From positions 1-35,327 of the forward strand of contig NZ_JABSOE010000052.1 of assembly GCF_013618865.1 (NCBI RefSeq): 35,327 nt of DNA, read 5' to 3'. The stretch's first letter is position 1. Each line of letters opens with the position of its first letter. Position numbers and translations under genes: made by a program. Below the pieces are notes generated by a model. That model was not told the origin of the DNA. It saw only the letters and a program-made list of their open reading frames with translations, and did no database searches. Below, one piece after another: positions 1 through 8,908 of the stretch. This stretch comes from Phocaeicola faecicola. Lineage in GTDB: Bacteria > Bacteroidota > Bacteroidia > Bacteroidales > Bacteroidaceae.

Positions 1-112
1 TGCTGAATCATTCAATGCTAAAATCAAACTCTTTAGAGCGAATCTCAGGGGAGTTGTTGACAAGAAGTTTTTCTTATTCCGCATTGCGAACTTATATGCA
101 TATCCCCACTAA
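1..112 (+). pseudogene. 3' end of an IS transposase gene (cut by window edge)
   Basis: Reading from base 2, 36 codons are open and end at TAA 110-112. The peptide starts AESFNAKIKLFRANLRG and ends FRIANLYAYPH. This resembles the C-terminus of Bacteroidota DDE transposases of the ISAon1/ISL3-like kind, which carry the conserved E of the DDE triad in an AESFNAKIK-type helix. Only the tail is in the window, so I cannot say whether the full gene is intact. The family name is from memory of the motif; that it is a transposase is more certain than which family. No terminal inverted repeat could be defined after the stop. Confidence 0.65.
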
Positions 113-147
113 AAAGCTACTGACCCAGTGTCCCTCTGGAAAGGCAT

Positions 148-180
148 AAAAAAAGCCCCTTCAATGAAGGAGCTTTTTTT
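148..180 (-). terminator. Rho-independent terminator of frdCAB
   Basis: On the minus strand a GC-containing stem (AAGCTCCTTC pairing with GAAGGGGCTT, one mismatch, AT loop) is followed by a run of T. It lies about 20 nt past the frdB stop. The symmetrical A-run means it could also stop transcription leaving the IS on the plus strand. Confidence 0.85.
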
Positions 181-199
181 ATAATAGAAAGAGAAAATA

Positions 200-955
200 T
201 TAGTCTTTCAGTTTAGCTTTGATAAAGTCGCGGTTCAAGCGCGCAATGTTGCTGATAGAAACGCATTTCGGACATTCAGCCTCACAAGCACGAGTGTTTG
301 TACAGTTACCGAATCCCAGTTCATCCATCTTAGACAACATCGCTTTCGCACGACGCAGTGCTTCCGGTTTACCCTGAGGCAACAGGTTCAACTGGCTAAC
401 CTTTGCAGAAACGAACAACATAGCTGAACCGTTCTTACAAGCAGCCACACAAGCACCACAACCGATACAAGAAGCAGCATCCATTGCTTCGTCAGCGATT
501 GGCTTCGGAATCAGGATTGCATTGGCATCCTGAGGAGCACCTGTACGTACGCTTACGAAACCACCAGCCTGCATGATCTTATCATAAGCAGAACGGTCTA
601 CCATCAAGTCCTTGATAACCGGGAAACCGGCAGAACGCCAAGGTTCAACAGTGATTACATCACCATCTTTGAAGCGGCGCATGTAAATCTGACAAGTAGT
701 AGCTCCTGTAGCAGGTCCGTGAGGATGTCCGTTGATATACAAAGAACACATACCGCAGATACCTTCACGACAGTCATGGTCGAACACAACCGGTTCTTTA
801 CCAGATTCTACCAACTGTTCGTTCAAGATATCCAGCATTTCCAGGAATGAAGTATCTCCCGAGATATCTTTCATCTGGAATGTATCAAAATGACCTTTAT
901 CTTTCGGTCCGTTCTGACGCCAAATTTTCAGCGTAAATGATATATTTTTATCCAT
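200..955 (-). CDS. frdB: fumarate reductase / succinate dehydrogenase iron-sulfur subunit
   Basis: This 251-residue protein is the electron-transfer subunit between the cytochrome b anchor and the flavoprotein of quinol:fumarate reductase, at the cytoplasmic face of the inner membrane. The N-terminal ferredoxin domain has the 2Fe-2S cysteines C62, C67 and C70 (CREGICGMC) with C88. The C-terminal domain has [11 protein letters not shown] (residues 163-173) for the 4Fe-4S cluster and further cysteines C218, C224, C228 and C231 for the remaining cluster. It is the last gene of frdC-frdA-frdB, 34 nt after frdA and followed by a terminator. Bacteroides uses this enzyme mainly to reduce fumarate to succinate in anaerobic growth; many annotations call it sdhB. 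ATG start at 955. Confidence 0.95.
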   Translation of the reverse strand: MDKNISFTLKIWRQNGPKDKGHFDTFQMKDISGDTSFLEMLDILNEQLVESGKEPVVFDHDCREGICGMCSLYINGHPHGPATGATTCQIYMRRFKDGDVITVEPWRSAGFPVIKDLMVDRSAYDKIMQAGGFVSVRTGAPQDANAILIPKPIADEAMDAASCIGCGACVAACKNGSAMLFVSAKVSQLNLLPQGKPEALRRAKAMLSKMDELGFGNCTNTRACEAECPKCVSISNIARLNRDFIKAKLKD

Positions 956-989
956 TTGTGTATAATCTTTAATAATTTAACGGTACTGA

Positions 990-2972
990 TTAGCTCTTAT
1001 AGTTACGAGTCTGTACTTTGATAGCCTCGTAAACCAACGGTTCTTTGTAAAGTACAGGAGCCTTGTCGTCGCTTCCCTGGTATTCCCAGCAAGCTACATA
1101 GAAGAAGTTTTCGTCATCACGCTTAGCTTCTCCTTCTTCAGTCTGATATTCTTCACGGAAGTGACCACCACAAGATTCATTACGGTTCAATGCATCGTAA
1201 GCGATAAGCTGACCCATTGTAATGAAGTCATCCAGACGGAATGCCTTGTCGAGCTCAATGTTCATACCTTCTTTTGAACCCGGGATGAACAGTTCAGTTT
1301 CGAATTCCTTACGGATTTCTTTCAGACGTGCCAGACCAGTCTTCAGACCTTCTTCAGTACGTCCCATACCTACATATTCCCACATTACGCGGCCCAATTC
1401 CTTGTGGATTGAGTCAACTGACTTCTTACCCTTGATGTTCATCAGGTGATCGATCTTAGCCTGTACAGCCTTTTCAGCTTCAGCGAATTCAGGCAGGTCA
1501 GTAGAGAAGCGAGGAACAGTAATCTGGTCAGACAGATAGTTCTGGATAGTGTAAGGCAATACGAAGTAACCGTCAGCCAATCCCTGCATCAACGCAGAAG
1601 CACCCAGGCGGTTTGCACCGTGGTCAGAGAAGTTACATTCACCGATTGCGAACAATCCCTTGATAGTAGTCTGCAGTTCGTAGTCAACCCAGATACCACC
1701 CATTGTATAGTGGATAGCCGGATAAATCATCATCGGGTTATAATATTTTCTGCCACCCATTTCTTTTGCCAGTTCACCCGGATTAACGTCAGTAATTTCT
1801 TCGTACATGTCGAACAAGTTACCATAACGCTGACGAACTACGTCGATACCCAGACGTTCAATACTTTCAGAGAAGTCCAGGAATACAGCCAAACCAGTAT
1901 TGTTTACACCGAAGCCATGGTCGCAACGTTCTTTAGCCGCACGTGAAGCCACGTCACGAGGAACCAGGTTACCGAATGCCGGATAACGACGTTCCAGGTA
2001 GTAGTCACGGTCTTCTTCAGGGATATCACTACCCTTCTTGGTTCCAGCCTGCAAAGCCTTTGCATCTTCCAGTTTCTTCGGAACCCAGATACGACCGTCG
2101 TTACGCAATGATTCAGACATCAATGTCAGCTTAGACTGCTTGTCTCCGTGAACCGGAATACAAGTCGGGTGGATCTGTACGTAAGCAGGATTAGCAAACA
2201 TTGCACCCTTACGGTAGCAAGACATTGCAGCAGTTACGTTACATCCCATTGCATTGGTAGACAAGAAGTAAGTGTTACCGTAACCACCAGTAGCGATTAC
2301 CACTGCGTGAGCTGCGAAACGTTCCAGCTTACCAGTTACCAGGTTCTTGGCAATGATACCACGGGCACGGCCGTCAACCAATACTACGTCCAGCATTTCG
2401 TAACGAGTATACAGTTTTACAGTACCGATACCTACCTGACGGCTCAATGCAGAGTAAGCACCCAGCAGCAGCTGCTGACCAGTCTGACCTTTAGCATAGA
2501 AAGTACGAGAAACCTGAGCACCACCGAAAGAACGGTTAGCCAAAGTACCGCCGTATTCACGTGCGAAAGGAACACCCTGTGCCACGCACTGGTCGATAAT
2601 GTTGTTTGAAACCTCAGCCAGACGGTATACGTTAGCTTCACGGGCACGGTAGTCACCACCCTTTACAGTATCATAGAACAGACGATATACAGAGTCACCG
2701 TCATTCTGATAGTTCTTTGCAGCGTTGATACCACCCTGTGCAGCGATAGAGTGTGCACGGCGAGGAGAATCCTGGATACAGAAGTTGAATACACGGAATC
2801 CCATTTCACCCAGTGAAGCAGCAGCAGAAGCACCTGCCAAACCAGTACCTACAACGATGATATCCAAGCGGCGTTTGTTAGCCGGGTTCACCAATTTCTG
2901 GTGAGCTTTATAATTAGTCCATTTCTCAGCTATCGGGCCTTCAGGAATCTTAGAATCTAATATTTTAGTCAT
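990..2972 (-). CDS. frdA: fumarate reductase / succinate dehydrogenase flavoprotein subunit
   Basis: The catalytic subunit that interconverts fumarate and succinate. I place the start at ATG 2972 ([12 protein letters not shown]; 660 aa); the reading frame extends four codons further only by using TTG at 2984. Visible features are the FAD dinucleotide fold near residues 37-50 ([13 protein letters not shown]), the covalent-flavin segment [11 protein letters not shown] with His74, the substrate-site arginine segment VPRDVASR, and the C-terminal flavin motif [14 protein letters not shown]. The length fits the Wolinella/Bacteroidota flavoprotein, longer than the E. coli subunit. It sits between frdC (35 nt upstream) and frdB (34 nt downstream), so one transcript is expected. 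The enzyme carries the terminal step of the Bacteroides fumarate respiration that makes succinate. Some annotations call it sdhA. Confidence 0.95.
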   Translation of the reverse strand: MTKILDSKIPEGPIAEKWTNYKAHQKLVNPANKRRLDIIVVGTGLAGASAAASLGEMGFRVFNFCIQDSPRRAHSIAAQGGINAAKNYQNDGDSVYRLFYDTVKGGDYRAREANVYRLAEVSNNIIDQCVAQGVPFAREYGGTLANRSFGGAQVSRTFYAKGQTGQQLLLGAYSALSRQVGIGTVKLYTRYEMLDVVLVDGRARGIIAKNLVTGKLERFAAHAVVIATGGYGNTYFLSTNAMGCNVTAAMSCYRKGAMFANPAYVQIHPTCIPVHGDKQSKLTLMSESLRNDGRIWVPKKLEDAKALQAGTKKGSDIPEEDRDYYLERRYPAFGNLVPRDVASRAAKERCDHGFGVNNTGLAVFLDFSESIERLGIDVVRQRYGNLFDMYEEITDVNPGELAKEMGGRKYYNPMMIYPAIHYTMGGIWVDYELQTTIKGLFAIGECNFSDHGANRLGASALMQGLADGYFVLPYTIQNYLSDQITVPRFSTDLPEFAEAEKAVQAKIDHLMNIKGKKSVDSIHKELGRVMWEYVGMGRTEEGLKTGLARLKEIRKEFETELFIPGSKEGMNIELDKAFRLDDFITMGQLIAYDALNRNESCGGHFREEYQTEEGEAKRDDENFFYVACWEYQGSDDKAPVLYKEPLVYEAIKVQTRNYKS

Positions 2973-3007
2973 AATGTTTTTCAATTTAATCAGTTACACT
3001 TTCTTAA

Positions 3008-3697
3008 TTAGCAAGCACCGCAACCCATGATATTCTTCAGGAAGAACACTACTGCAACCAGTGCAAATCCCAGCACGATGATAGTTGAGTAAATGTTAGA
3101 GATGCATTTCCAACGGTTGATCCAGATCTGGTTATTCCAACCCAAAGACTGCATTGAGCTCCAGAATCCGTGAGTCAGGTGGAACCACAGAGCAGCCAGC
3201 CATACCAGGTACAATACGAAGAATACCGGATTAGCAAAAGTCTGCAGGATATAACCGTAACCGTCAGTAGCGTGGAGACCTCCCAGCATCGGATTACCGA
3301 TAATTTCAGCAAACTGCATCTTGTACCAGAAATTGTAGAAGTGAAGTGCCAGACCCAGGATTACTACTACACCCAGCGCCAACATGTTCTGTGAAGCCCA
3401 TTCTACATTTTTCGGTTTTACAGTCACCGCATAGCGTTCGCTACCGCGGGCTGCACGGTTCTGGATAGTCAGCCAGAAAGCGTAGATGATGTGAATTACG
3501 AACAAGGCAGCCAATCCCACAGTTGCCACCAGTGCATACCAGTTAGCTCCCAGGAATTCACAAACCAGGTTGTACGCCTCACCCGAGAACAGAGCAACCA
3601 AGTTCATCGCCATGTGAAATGTCAGAAACAGGACAAGGGCGATACCAGTTACACTCATCACCACTTTCCTTCCAATAGATGAATTACTTAACCACAT
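3008..3697 (-). CDS. frdC: fumarate reductase cytochrome b558 membrane anchor
   Basis: This 229-residue membrane protein anchors FrdAB and passes electrons from menaquinol. Five hydrophobic segments are visible. Histidines that could hold two hemes occur in or next to them: FLTFHMAMN, FVIHIIYAF, LALHFYNFW and WFHLTHGFW. This is the single-anchor, di-heme b558 type of Wolinella, Bacillus and Bacteroidota, not the two-subunit FrdCD/SdhCD of E. coli. It is the first gene of the operon; a good promoter sits about 70 nt upstream. Activity should depend on heme supply, since Bacteroides need exogenous heme for fumarate reductase (known for the genus). Confidence 0.93.
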   Translation of the reverse strand: MWLSNSSIGRKVVMSVTGIALVLFLTFHMAMNLVALFSGEAYNLVCEFLGANWYALVATVGLAALFVIHIIYAFWLTIQNRAARGSERYAVTVKPKNVEWASQNMLALGVVVILGLALHFYNFWYKMQFAEIIGNPMLGGLHATDGYGYILQTFANPVFFVLYLVWLAALWFHLTHGFWSSMQSLGWNNQIWINRWKCISNIYSTIIVLGFALVAVVFFLKNIMGCGAC

Positions 3698-3766
3698 AAA
3701 TGATTGAATTTAAATTATTTAATTGTTTGAACTAAAATTTCGGTTCCTACAGTCTGAAACATGTTA

Positions 3767-3798
3767 CAAATGTAGAGGTTTTCCTTAGATAATACAAG
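3767..3798 (-). promoter_or_regulatory. promoter of frdCAB
   Basis: On the minus strand CTTG (3795-3798) is followed after 20 nt by TACATTTG (3767-3774), which matches the Bacteroidota TTTG/TAnnTTTG promoter in both boxes and spacing. Transcription would start near 3760, giving a leader of roughly 65 nt. Confidence 0.8.
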
Positions 3799-3859
3799 GA
3801 ATTACGGAAATTATTCTTTAATGGAAGGCACCTTAAAACCCATTTTATCGCTTTATACA

Positions 3860-3905
3860 GGGGCTGTTTCCTTTTCGGGACAGAAAATCCGGCCTGAACG
3901 GCCCC
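3860..3905. repeat. two-part hairpin between upp terminator and frdC promoter
   Basis: GGGGCTGTTT (3860-3869) pairs with GAACGGCCCC (3896-3905) if G-U pairs are allowed. Inside it TTTTC (3872-3876) pairs with GAAAA (3883-3887). It lies past the upp terminator and upstream of the frdC promoter, so neither gene obviously transcribes it. No T-run follows on either strand. Role unknown. Confidence 0.4.
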
Positions 3906-3906
3906 A

Positions 3907-3954
3907 TAAAAAAATGAGACACTCCCCCGCTTTTCCTTGCGGAGAGGTGTCTCA
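3907..3954 (-). terminator. Rho-independent terminator of upp
   Basis: On the minus strand TGAGACAC...GTGTCTCA forms the base of a long stem, extended by a GC-rich upper part (CCGC/GCGG), followed by seven T. It begins 20 nt past the upp stop. Confidence 0.9.
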
Positions 3955-3974
3955 TCTCAGTTTTCATTCCACGG

Positions 3975-4628
3975 TTACTCTTTCTCACCGTAACACAGGT
4001 CGCCGGCGTCTCCCAGTCCGGGAACAATATAAGAATGTGCATTCAGTTCCGGGTCGATTGCCGCACACCAGATCGTTGTCTTGTCGGCAGGAAGCGTTTT
4101 GGCCACGTGTTCCACAGCCTGACGGCTGGCAATCACCGATACCACATGAATGTGTGCAGGCTCTCCTTTCGTGAGCAGCGCACGGTAAGCCAGCTCCATC
4201 GATCCCCCGGTAGCCAGCATCGGGTCGACCTGTATCAGTACCTTTCCGTCCAGACGGGGAGAGGCAATGTACTCGATATGAATATCAAAATGATCTGCAT
4301 CCACATATTTGCGATACGCCGAGACAAAAGCATTCTCTGCCCGGTCGAAATAATTCAGGAAACCCTGGTGCAAAGGAAGTCCGGCACGCAGAATCGTAGC
4401 GATTACCGGTTGTACAGCAGGTACATTCTCCGTAGCCTGAGCCAAAGGAGTCTGTACAGTCAGCGGCATATAAGGAAAATCACGGCTGATTTCATAAGCC
4501 ATAATCTCTCCGATACGCTCAATGTTCCGGCGGAAGCGCAGGCTGTCTCCCTGAATGTGTACATCACGGATTTCCGCCAGAAACTGGTTCAGCAAAGTAT
4601 TGTTTTGGCTGAAGTCGACAATCTTCAT
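3975..4628 (-). CDS. upp: uracil phosphoribosyltransferase
   Basis: Makes UMP from uracil and PRPP (pyrimidine salvage, cytoplasm). The 217-residue protein from ATG 4628 (MKIVDFSQ) has the PRPP-binding loop VLIQVDPMLATGGSM (130-144), the RAGLPL segment (81-86) and a C-terminal uracil-site segment IVPGLGDAGDLCYG. The frame stays open upstream to an ATG at 4757. That extension would translate a 12-bp tandem repeat and would lie upstream of a clear promoter, so I reject it. It has its own promoter and terminator and is therefore a single-gene unit between two operons on the same strand. Confidence 0.95.
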   Translation of the reverse strand: MKIVDFSQNNTLLNQFLAEIRDVHIQGDSLRFRRNIERIGEIMAYEISRDFPYMPLTVQTPLAQATENVPAVQPVIATILRAGLPLHQGFLNYFDRAENAFVSAYRKYVDADHFDIHIEYIASPRLDGKVLIQVDPMLATGGSMELAYRALLTKGEPAHIHVVSVIASRQAVEHVAKTLPADKTTIWCAAIDPELNAHSYIVPGLGDAGDLCYGEKE

Positions 4629-4680
4629 AAACAGAATGTTTTTTTTAATAGTGTTAAGACTGAATGTGTTTACCGGGATG

Positions 4681-4711
4681 CAAAGGTATAAATAATCACG
4701 CAGTATGCAAT
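4681..4711 (-). promoter_or_regulatory. promoter of upp
   Basis: On the minus strand ATTG (4708-4711), 19 nt, then TACCTTTG (4681-4688), a full match to the Bacteroidota -7 box. Its position between the two candidate start codons supports ATG 4628 as the real start of upp. Confidence 0.75.
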
Positions 4712-4721
4712 TTACCCGGTA

Positions 4722-4755
4722 AAAAACCTGCTCAAAAACCTGCTCAAAAACCTGC
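4722..4755. repeat. 12-bp tandem repeat, 2.8 copies
   Basis: The unit AAAAACCTGCTC occurs at 4722-4733 and 4734-4745, with a partial third copy at 4746-4755. It fills the space between the upp promoter and the stop codon of the S41 protease gene. There is no hairpin or T-run here, so it is not an obvious terminator. Confidence 0.85.
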
Positions 4756-4758
4756 ATT

Positions 4759-6348
4759 TTATTTCCGGTCCGGGAAATTCATCCCCGGACGTTCCAGCAG
4801 TTCCACAGCCTTCACAAAACTTCCGTTCAATGCATTGACCACCTGGAAATACTCGTTCATATCCCAGAGGTCGCGGGCAATCAGTGCCTTGATCTGTACC
4901 TTGATCAGCGGCAGGGAAATCCTGTACTGTTCTTCCTTATAAGGAACTCCCAGCGTCTTACCCAGTTCGACAAGCTCTTTCAGCATTTCTTCGGAAACCT
5001 CAAACGAACGGTCGAAACGCTCAAAATTCTTATACTTCTTCATCCAGGTCTGACGGTTCCGGTCAATCAGCTTCAGATTTGCCTGTACAATGGCCCCCTT
5101 GTCGCGCAACGCCAGGTAATAATCCGTATACATCGTCGTGTCTACCGGAATAAAGTAGTCGGGCATGATGCCTCCTCCCCCGTATACGGTACGTCCCAGG
5201 CGCAAGGTATTGTATTTCAGCGAATCCGGGAAATGAATACTGTCGGCACTCTGCATTTCGCCCCGGTTATAACGGTCAATCAAGTCTTTGTTGTACTGCT
5301 CGATGCTCTCGTAAGGCTTCTGTATACAACGTCCCGAAGGGGTATAATAACGTGCCACCGTCAGACGGATCATCGAACCGTCCGGCAGGTCGATAGGGCG
5401 CTGCACCAGTCCTTTACCGAAACTGCGCCGTCCCACTACCACAGCACGGTCCCAGTCCTGCAGGGCTCCGGTCACAATCTCACTGGCAGAAGCCGAAAAC
5501 TCATCAATCAGCACCACCACCCGTCCGTCGCGGAACGTACCGTCTCCTTCCGCCTCAAACTCGGCACGCGGATTGCGGCGTCCTTCGGTATATACAATCA
5601 GTTCTTTCTTTCCTAGAAACTGGTTTACCAGGTCGATAGCCGCATTCAGATAACCTCCGCCGTTGCCCTGAAGGTCCAGAATCAGGTCTTTCATACCCTT
5701 TTTCTTCAGGTTCTGCAAGGCAGTGGCAAACTCCTTGCCGGTGGTAGCGGCAAAGCGGCTGACACGGATATAACCCACCTGCTTGTTGACCATATAAGAG
5801 GCATCCAGGCTGTAAACCGGAATCTTGTCGCGCTTGATGGTAAAAGGAATCAGCCCGTCGGAGCCACGACGCATCACCTTGACGTTGACTTTGGTACCTT
5901 TCTTACCCCGCAGACGGCGCATTACCTCCTCCATGCTCATCTTCACTCCTGCGATGACCGTGTCATTGACTTCGATAATCCGGTCTCCGGCCAGTATTCC
6001 GACCTTTTCGGAAGGACCTCCCGATACCGGCTGAATGACAAACAGGGTGTCGGTAGCCATGTTAAACTGAATGCCGATGCCGTCGAAGTTTCCCTGCAAA
6101 GGCTCGTTCAGCCGTTTCACCTCTTCCGGATCGGAATAAGTGGAATGCGGGTCCAGTTCTTCCAGCATACGGACAATCGCACTCTCCACCAGTTTGTTTT
6201 CGTTCACTGAATCCACGTACAAGTTTGCGATGGCAAACTCTGCCAGCTGTAATTTCCGAGCCGGCGACTGAAGCAGTTTATTCTGTGCTCCCGCAAAAGC
6301 GATAAAGCAAAGGCAGCACAAGGCTGCCCCTATTCTCTTTTTTATCAT
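4759..6348 (-). CDS. S41 family carboxy-terminal processing peptidase
   Basis: A 529-residue exported serine protease of the Prc/CtpA group, which trims or degrades envelope proteins from the C-terminus. Residues 1-21 form a signal peptide (basic start, hydrophobic core, cut near AGA-Q). A PDZ domain covers about 87-172 (start GNFDGIGIQF). The protease core has QGNGGGYL (227-234), the nucleophile region SASASEIV (285-292) and the general-base lysine in GKG (K312). A long C-terminal part of about 180 residues follows, usual for Bacteroidota members. It is the last gene of the run GNAT-parE-coaD-protease. The 119-nt gap after coaD leaves room for its own promoter, though none is clear. Confidence 0.92.
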   Translation of the reverse strand: MIKKRIGAALCCLCFIAFAGAQNKLLQSPARKLQLAEFAIANLYVDSVNENKLVESAIVRMLEELDPHSTYSDPEEVKRLNEPLQGNFDGIGIQFNMATDTLFVIQPVSGGPSEKVGILAGDRIIEVNDTVIAGVKMSMEEVMRRLRGKKGTKVNVKVMRRGSDGLIPFTIKRDKIPVYSLDASYMVNKQVGYIRVSRFAATTGKEFATALQNLKKKGMKDLILDLQGNGGGYLNAAIDLVNQFLGKKELIVYTEGRRNPRAEFEAEGDGTFRDGRVVVLIDEFSASASEIVTGALQDWDRAVVVGRRSFGKGLVQRPIDLPDGSMIRLTVARYYTPSGRCIQKPYESIEQYNKDLIDRYNRGEMQSADSIHFPDSLKYNTLRLGRTVYGGGGIMPDYFIPVDTTMYTDYYLALRDKGAIVQANLKLIDRNRQTWMKKYKNFERFDRSFEVSEEMLKELVELGKTLGVPYKEEQYRISLPLIKVQIKALIARDLWDMNEYFQVVNALNGSFVKAVELLERPGMNFPDRK

Positions 6349-6467
6349 ATGATACTCTCGTTCTGTTTATTATAAGTCTTATACTGTCAATGAGGCCTGC
6401 AGAAAAGGATTTTCCACCTCCCCATTGTTTTTTCCGTCTTCCCGCCAGAAGGGCTCTCCGGCCTTTC

Positions 6468-6926
6468 CTACAGGTTGATATCCAGGTTTTCCGGAAGGAA
6501 AGGAGTCACATCCTTGCCGAATTGCAGCAATTCTCGCACGATGGTCGAACTCACCGAAGTCAGTTCAGGTTCGGTAAACAACAGGATGGTTTCGATGCCC
6601 GAAAGCTTACGGTTGATGTCGGCAATGGTCTCCTCGTATTCAAAGTCACGCACCGTACGGATTCCACGGATAATGAATCCGGCTTCCTGCTCACGTGCAA
6701 AGTCAATGGTCAGTCCGTCGTACGCCGCCACCTTGATACGGGACTCGTCGGCATACAGTTTCTGTATCATGGCTACCCTCTTCTCCGTAGGAAACCACGT
6801 CCGCTTTGCATCGTTCACCCCGATACCGATAATCACCTCATCCATAAAAGTCAGTGCCCGTCGCACCACCGAATAATGTCCGATGGTAAAAGGATCGAAC
6901 GTACCCGGAAATATCGCTTTTCTCAT
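6468..6926 (-). CDS. coaD: pantetheine-phosphate adenylyltransferase
   Basis: Transfers AMP from ATP to 4'-phosphopantetheine, the penultimate step of coenzyme A synthesis. From ATG 6926 the protein has 152 residues. It starts [17 protein letters not shown], which holds the nucleotidyl-transferase (T/H)xGH motif, and ends with the SSTIVREL segment seen in the family. Two extra upstream codons would need a GTG start at 6932 and I reject them. The start lies 11 nt past the parE stop, so it is almost certainly cotranscribed and perhaps translationally coupled with parE. Confidence 0.95.
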   Translation of the reverse strand: MRKAIFPGTFDPFTIGHYSVVRRALTFMDEVIIGIGVNDAKRTWFPTEKRVAMIQKLYADESRIKVAAYDGLTIDFAREQEAGFIIRGIRTVRDFEYEETIADINRKLSGIETILLFTEPELTSVSSTIVRELLQFGKDVTPFLPENLDINL

Positions 6927-6937
6927 ATACACATGCT

Positions 6938-8875
6938 CTAGTTAATAATGTCTTCTTCCACTACCAGGTTGTCAATGATAAAGTTCTGACGCTCCATGGT
7001 ATTTTTCCCCATATAGAACTCCAGCAACTCCTTCACGGCATCGGTCTTGCGCAGGGTTACCTGCTCCAGGCGCATGTCCTTGCCGATAAAATTGCGGAAC
7101 TCATCGGGAGAAATCTCTCCAAGTCCCTTGAATCGGGTGATTTCCGGATTCGGGCCCAGTTTCTCGATGGCCGCCTGACGCTCCTCTTCCGAGTAGCAGT
7201 ACAGGGTCTCGTACACCCCTTTCTTGCGGTTTCTGACACGGAAAAGCGGGGTCTGCAAGATATATACATGCCCCTTCTTGATCAGGTCGGGGAAGAACTG
7301 CAGGAAGAAAGTAATCATCAGCAGGCGGATATGCATTCCGTCGACATCGGCATCGGTTGCCACGATGACCCGGTTATAGCGCAGGCCGTCCAGTCCGTCC
7401 TCGATGTTCAGTGCCGCCTGCAGCAGGTTGAACTCCTCGTTCTCATATACCACCTTCTTGGTCAGCCCGAAGGAATTCAAAGGTTTACCACGAAGACTGA
7501 AGACCGCCTGCGTGTTGACATCCCGGCTTTTGGTGATGGATCCGCTGGCCGAATCTCCCTCGGTGATAAAAATAGAACTCTCCAGACGCGGATCGTTTTC
7601 CTCATCCTTTTTAGCTCCCTTGATGTCATTCAGGTGAATGCGGCAGTCGCGCAACTTCCGGTTGTGCAGGTTGGCCTTCTTGGCACGCTCACGCGCAATC
7701 TTCGTTACCCCGGCAATGGCCTTCCGCTCTTTTTCCGACTCCTGAATCTTCTGAAGCAGGATTTCGGCCACGTCGGGATGCTTATGCAGGTAATTGTCTA
7801 CATTCTCCTTGACAAAATCGCCGACAAACTTATTGACACTGACTCCCGACAGCGGATAAGGGTTGCCCTCCGAGTCTTTTTCAGGAGCCATGGTCAGCGA
7901 GCCCAGCTTGATTTTGGTCTGGCTCTCGAACGTCGGCTCAATCACATTGATGGCCACAGCCGCCACCAGTCCGTTACGGATATCCTGGAACTCCATGTTC
8001 TTGCCATAAAACTCCTTGATGGTGCGGGCGATGTGTTCCTTGAAGGCACTCTGGTGCGTACCTCCCTGAGTGGTATGCTGTCCGTTGACGAAGGAATAAT
8101 ATTCCTCGCCGTACTGCGGACTGTGGGTAAATGCGATTTCAATGTCCTCGTCCTTGAGATGGATGATGGGATAAAGTCCCTGCGAGGTCATGTTGTCGTT
8201 CAGCAGGTCTTCCAGACCGTTACGGCTGATGATACGGTGACCGTTGTAATAAATGGCCAGTCCGGTATTCAGGTACGTATAGTTACGCAACATGGTCTCG
8301 ATAAACTCCGGACGGAAGTGGTAATTCAGGAAAAGCGAGTTATCGGGTTCAAAGAAGATATACGTTCCGTTTTCCTCGTCGGTGGTGCCGGTGACATCAT
8401 TTACCAGCTCTCCCTTGGCAAAAGTAGCCTCGCGCATCTGTCCGTCGCGCACACTCCGCGCGATGAAACGGGTACTCAGCGCATTGACCGCCTTGGCACC
8501 CACACCGTTCAGTCCGACACTCTTCTTGAATGCCTTGGTATCGTACTTACCTCCGGTATTCAGCATGGAAACCGCATCCACCAGACTTCCCAAAGGAATT
8601 CCACGTCCATAGTCGCGCACCGAAACACGGAGATTGTCCTCCATCTGAATATCGATACGCTTGCCGGCTCCCATCTTAAACTCATCGATACAGTTGTCCA
8701 CCACTTCCTTCAGCAATACATAAATACCGTCTTCGGCCTGTGAACCGTCTCCCAGGCGACCGATGTACATACCCGGACGGGTGCGCACATGTTCCATATC
8801 GCTCAAATGACGGATATTCTCCTCGGTATAGGAGACTGTAGCCGCAGTCTGCGTCTGATGAATCGTTTCTTCCAT
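6938..8875 (-). CDS. parE: DNA topoisomerase IV subunit B (GyrB-like ATPase)
   Basis: ATPase subunit of topoisomerase IV, which unlinks daughter chromosomes. The 645-residue protein has the GHKL ATPase fold: catalytic-base region [10 protein letters not shown] (56-65), DYGRGIP (88-94) and [12 protein letters not shown] (123-134). The Toprim part has [10 protein letters not shown] and the metal-binding DADVDG, and the C-terminus carries the [13 protein letters not shown] segment. I call ParE rather than GyrB from length, the RTRPGMYIG start and the absence of the GyrB insert; the separation of the two paralogs is likely, not proven. A ParC partner is not in the window. It is preceded by the GNAT-like gene (33 nt) and followed by coaD. 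Confidence 0.88.
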   Translation of the reverse strand: MEETIHQTQTAATVSYTEENIRHLSDMEHVRTRPGMYIGRLGDGSQAEDGIYVLLKEVVDNCIDEFKMGAGKRIDIQMEDNLRVSVRDYGRGIPLGSLVDAVSMLNTGGKYDTKAFKKSVGLNGVGAKAVNALSTRFIARSVRDGQMREATFAKGELVNDVTGTTDEENGTYIFFEPDNSLFLNYHFRPEFIETMLRNYTYLNTGLAIYYNGHRIISRNGLEDLLNDNMTSQGLYPIIHLKDEDIEIAFTHSPQYGEEYYSFVNGQHTTQGGTHQSAFKEHIARTIKEFYGKNMEFQDIRNGLVAAVAINVIEPTFESQTKIKLGSLTMAPEKDSEGNPYPLSGVSVNKFVGDFVKENVDNYLHKHPDVAEILLQKIQESEKERKAIAGVTKIARERAKKANLHNRKLRDCRIHLNDIKGAKKDEENDPRLESSIFITEGDSASGSITKSRDVNTQAVFSLRGKPLNSFGLTKKVVYENEEFNLLQAALNIEDGLDGLRYNRVIVATDADVDGMHIRLLMITFFLQFFPDLIKKGHVYILQTPLFRVRNRKKGVYETLYCYSEEERQAAIEKLGPNPEITRFKGLGEISPDEFRNFIGKDMRLEQVTLRKTDAVKELLEFYMGKNTMERQNFIIDNLVVEEDIIN

Positions 8876-8908
8876 ATTCCTTATTATATTATGCTGAAGT
8901 TCTTAGGA

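Noticed and set aside
1446..2609. Several plus-strand open frames of 63-166 codons antisense to frdA
   Set aside because: They are shadows of the well-supported flavoprotein gene, rich in Ser/Thr/Val/Gln from reversed codons.
4096..4110. GCCACGTGTTCC inside upp as a possible second parS
   Set aside because: Only the core CACGTG is shared; the outer bases are not palindromic.
3975..4757. 260-residue version of upp
   Set aside because: The extra 43 residues translate a tandem repeat and lie upstream of a consensus promoter; the 217-residue form matches the family.
7268..8743. 491-codon open frame on the plus strand, antisense to parE
   Set aside because: It lies fully inside parE, whose catalytic motifs are clear. 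The translation has no recognisable domain; it is a shadow of biased codon use.
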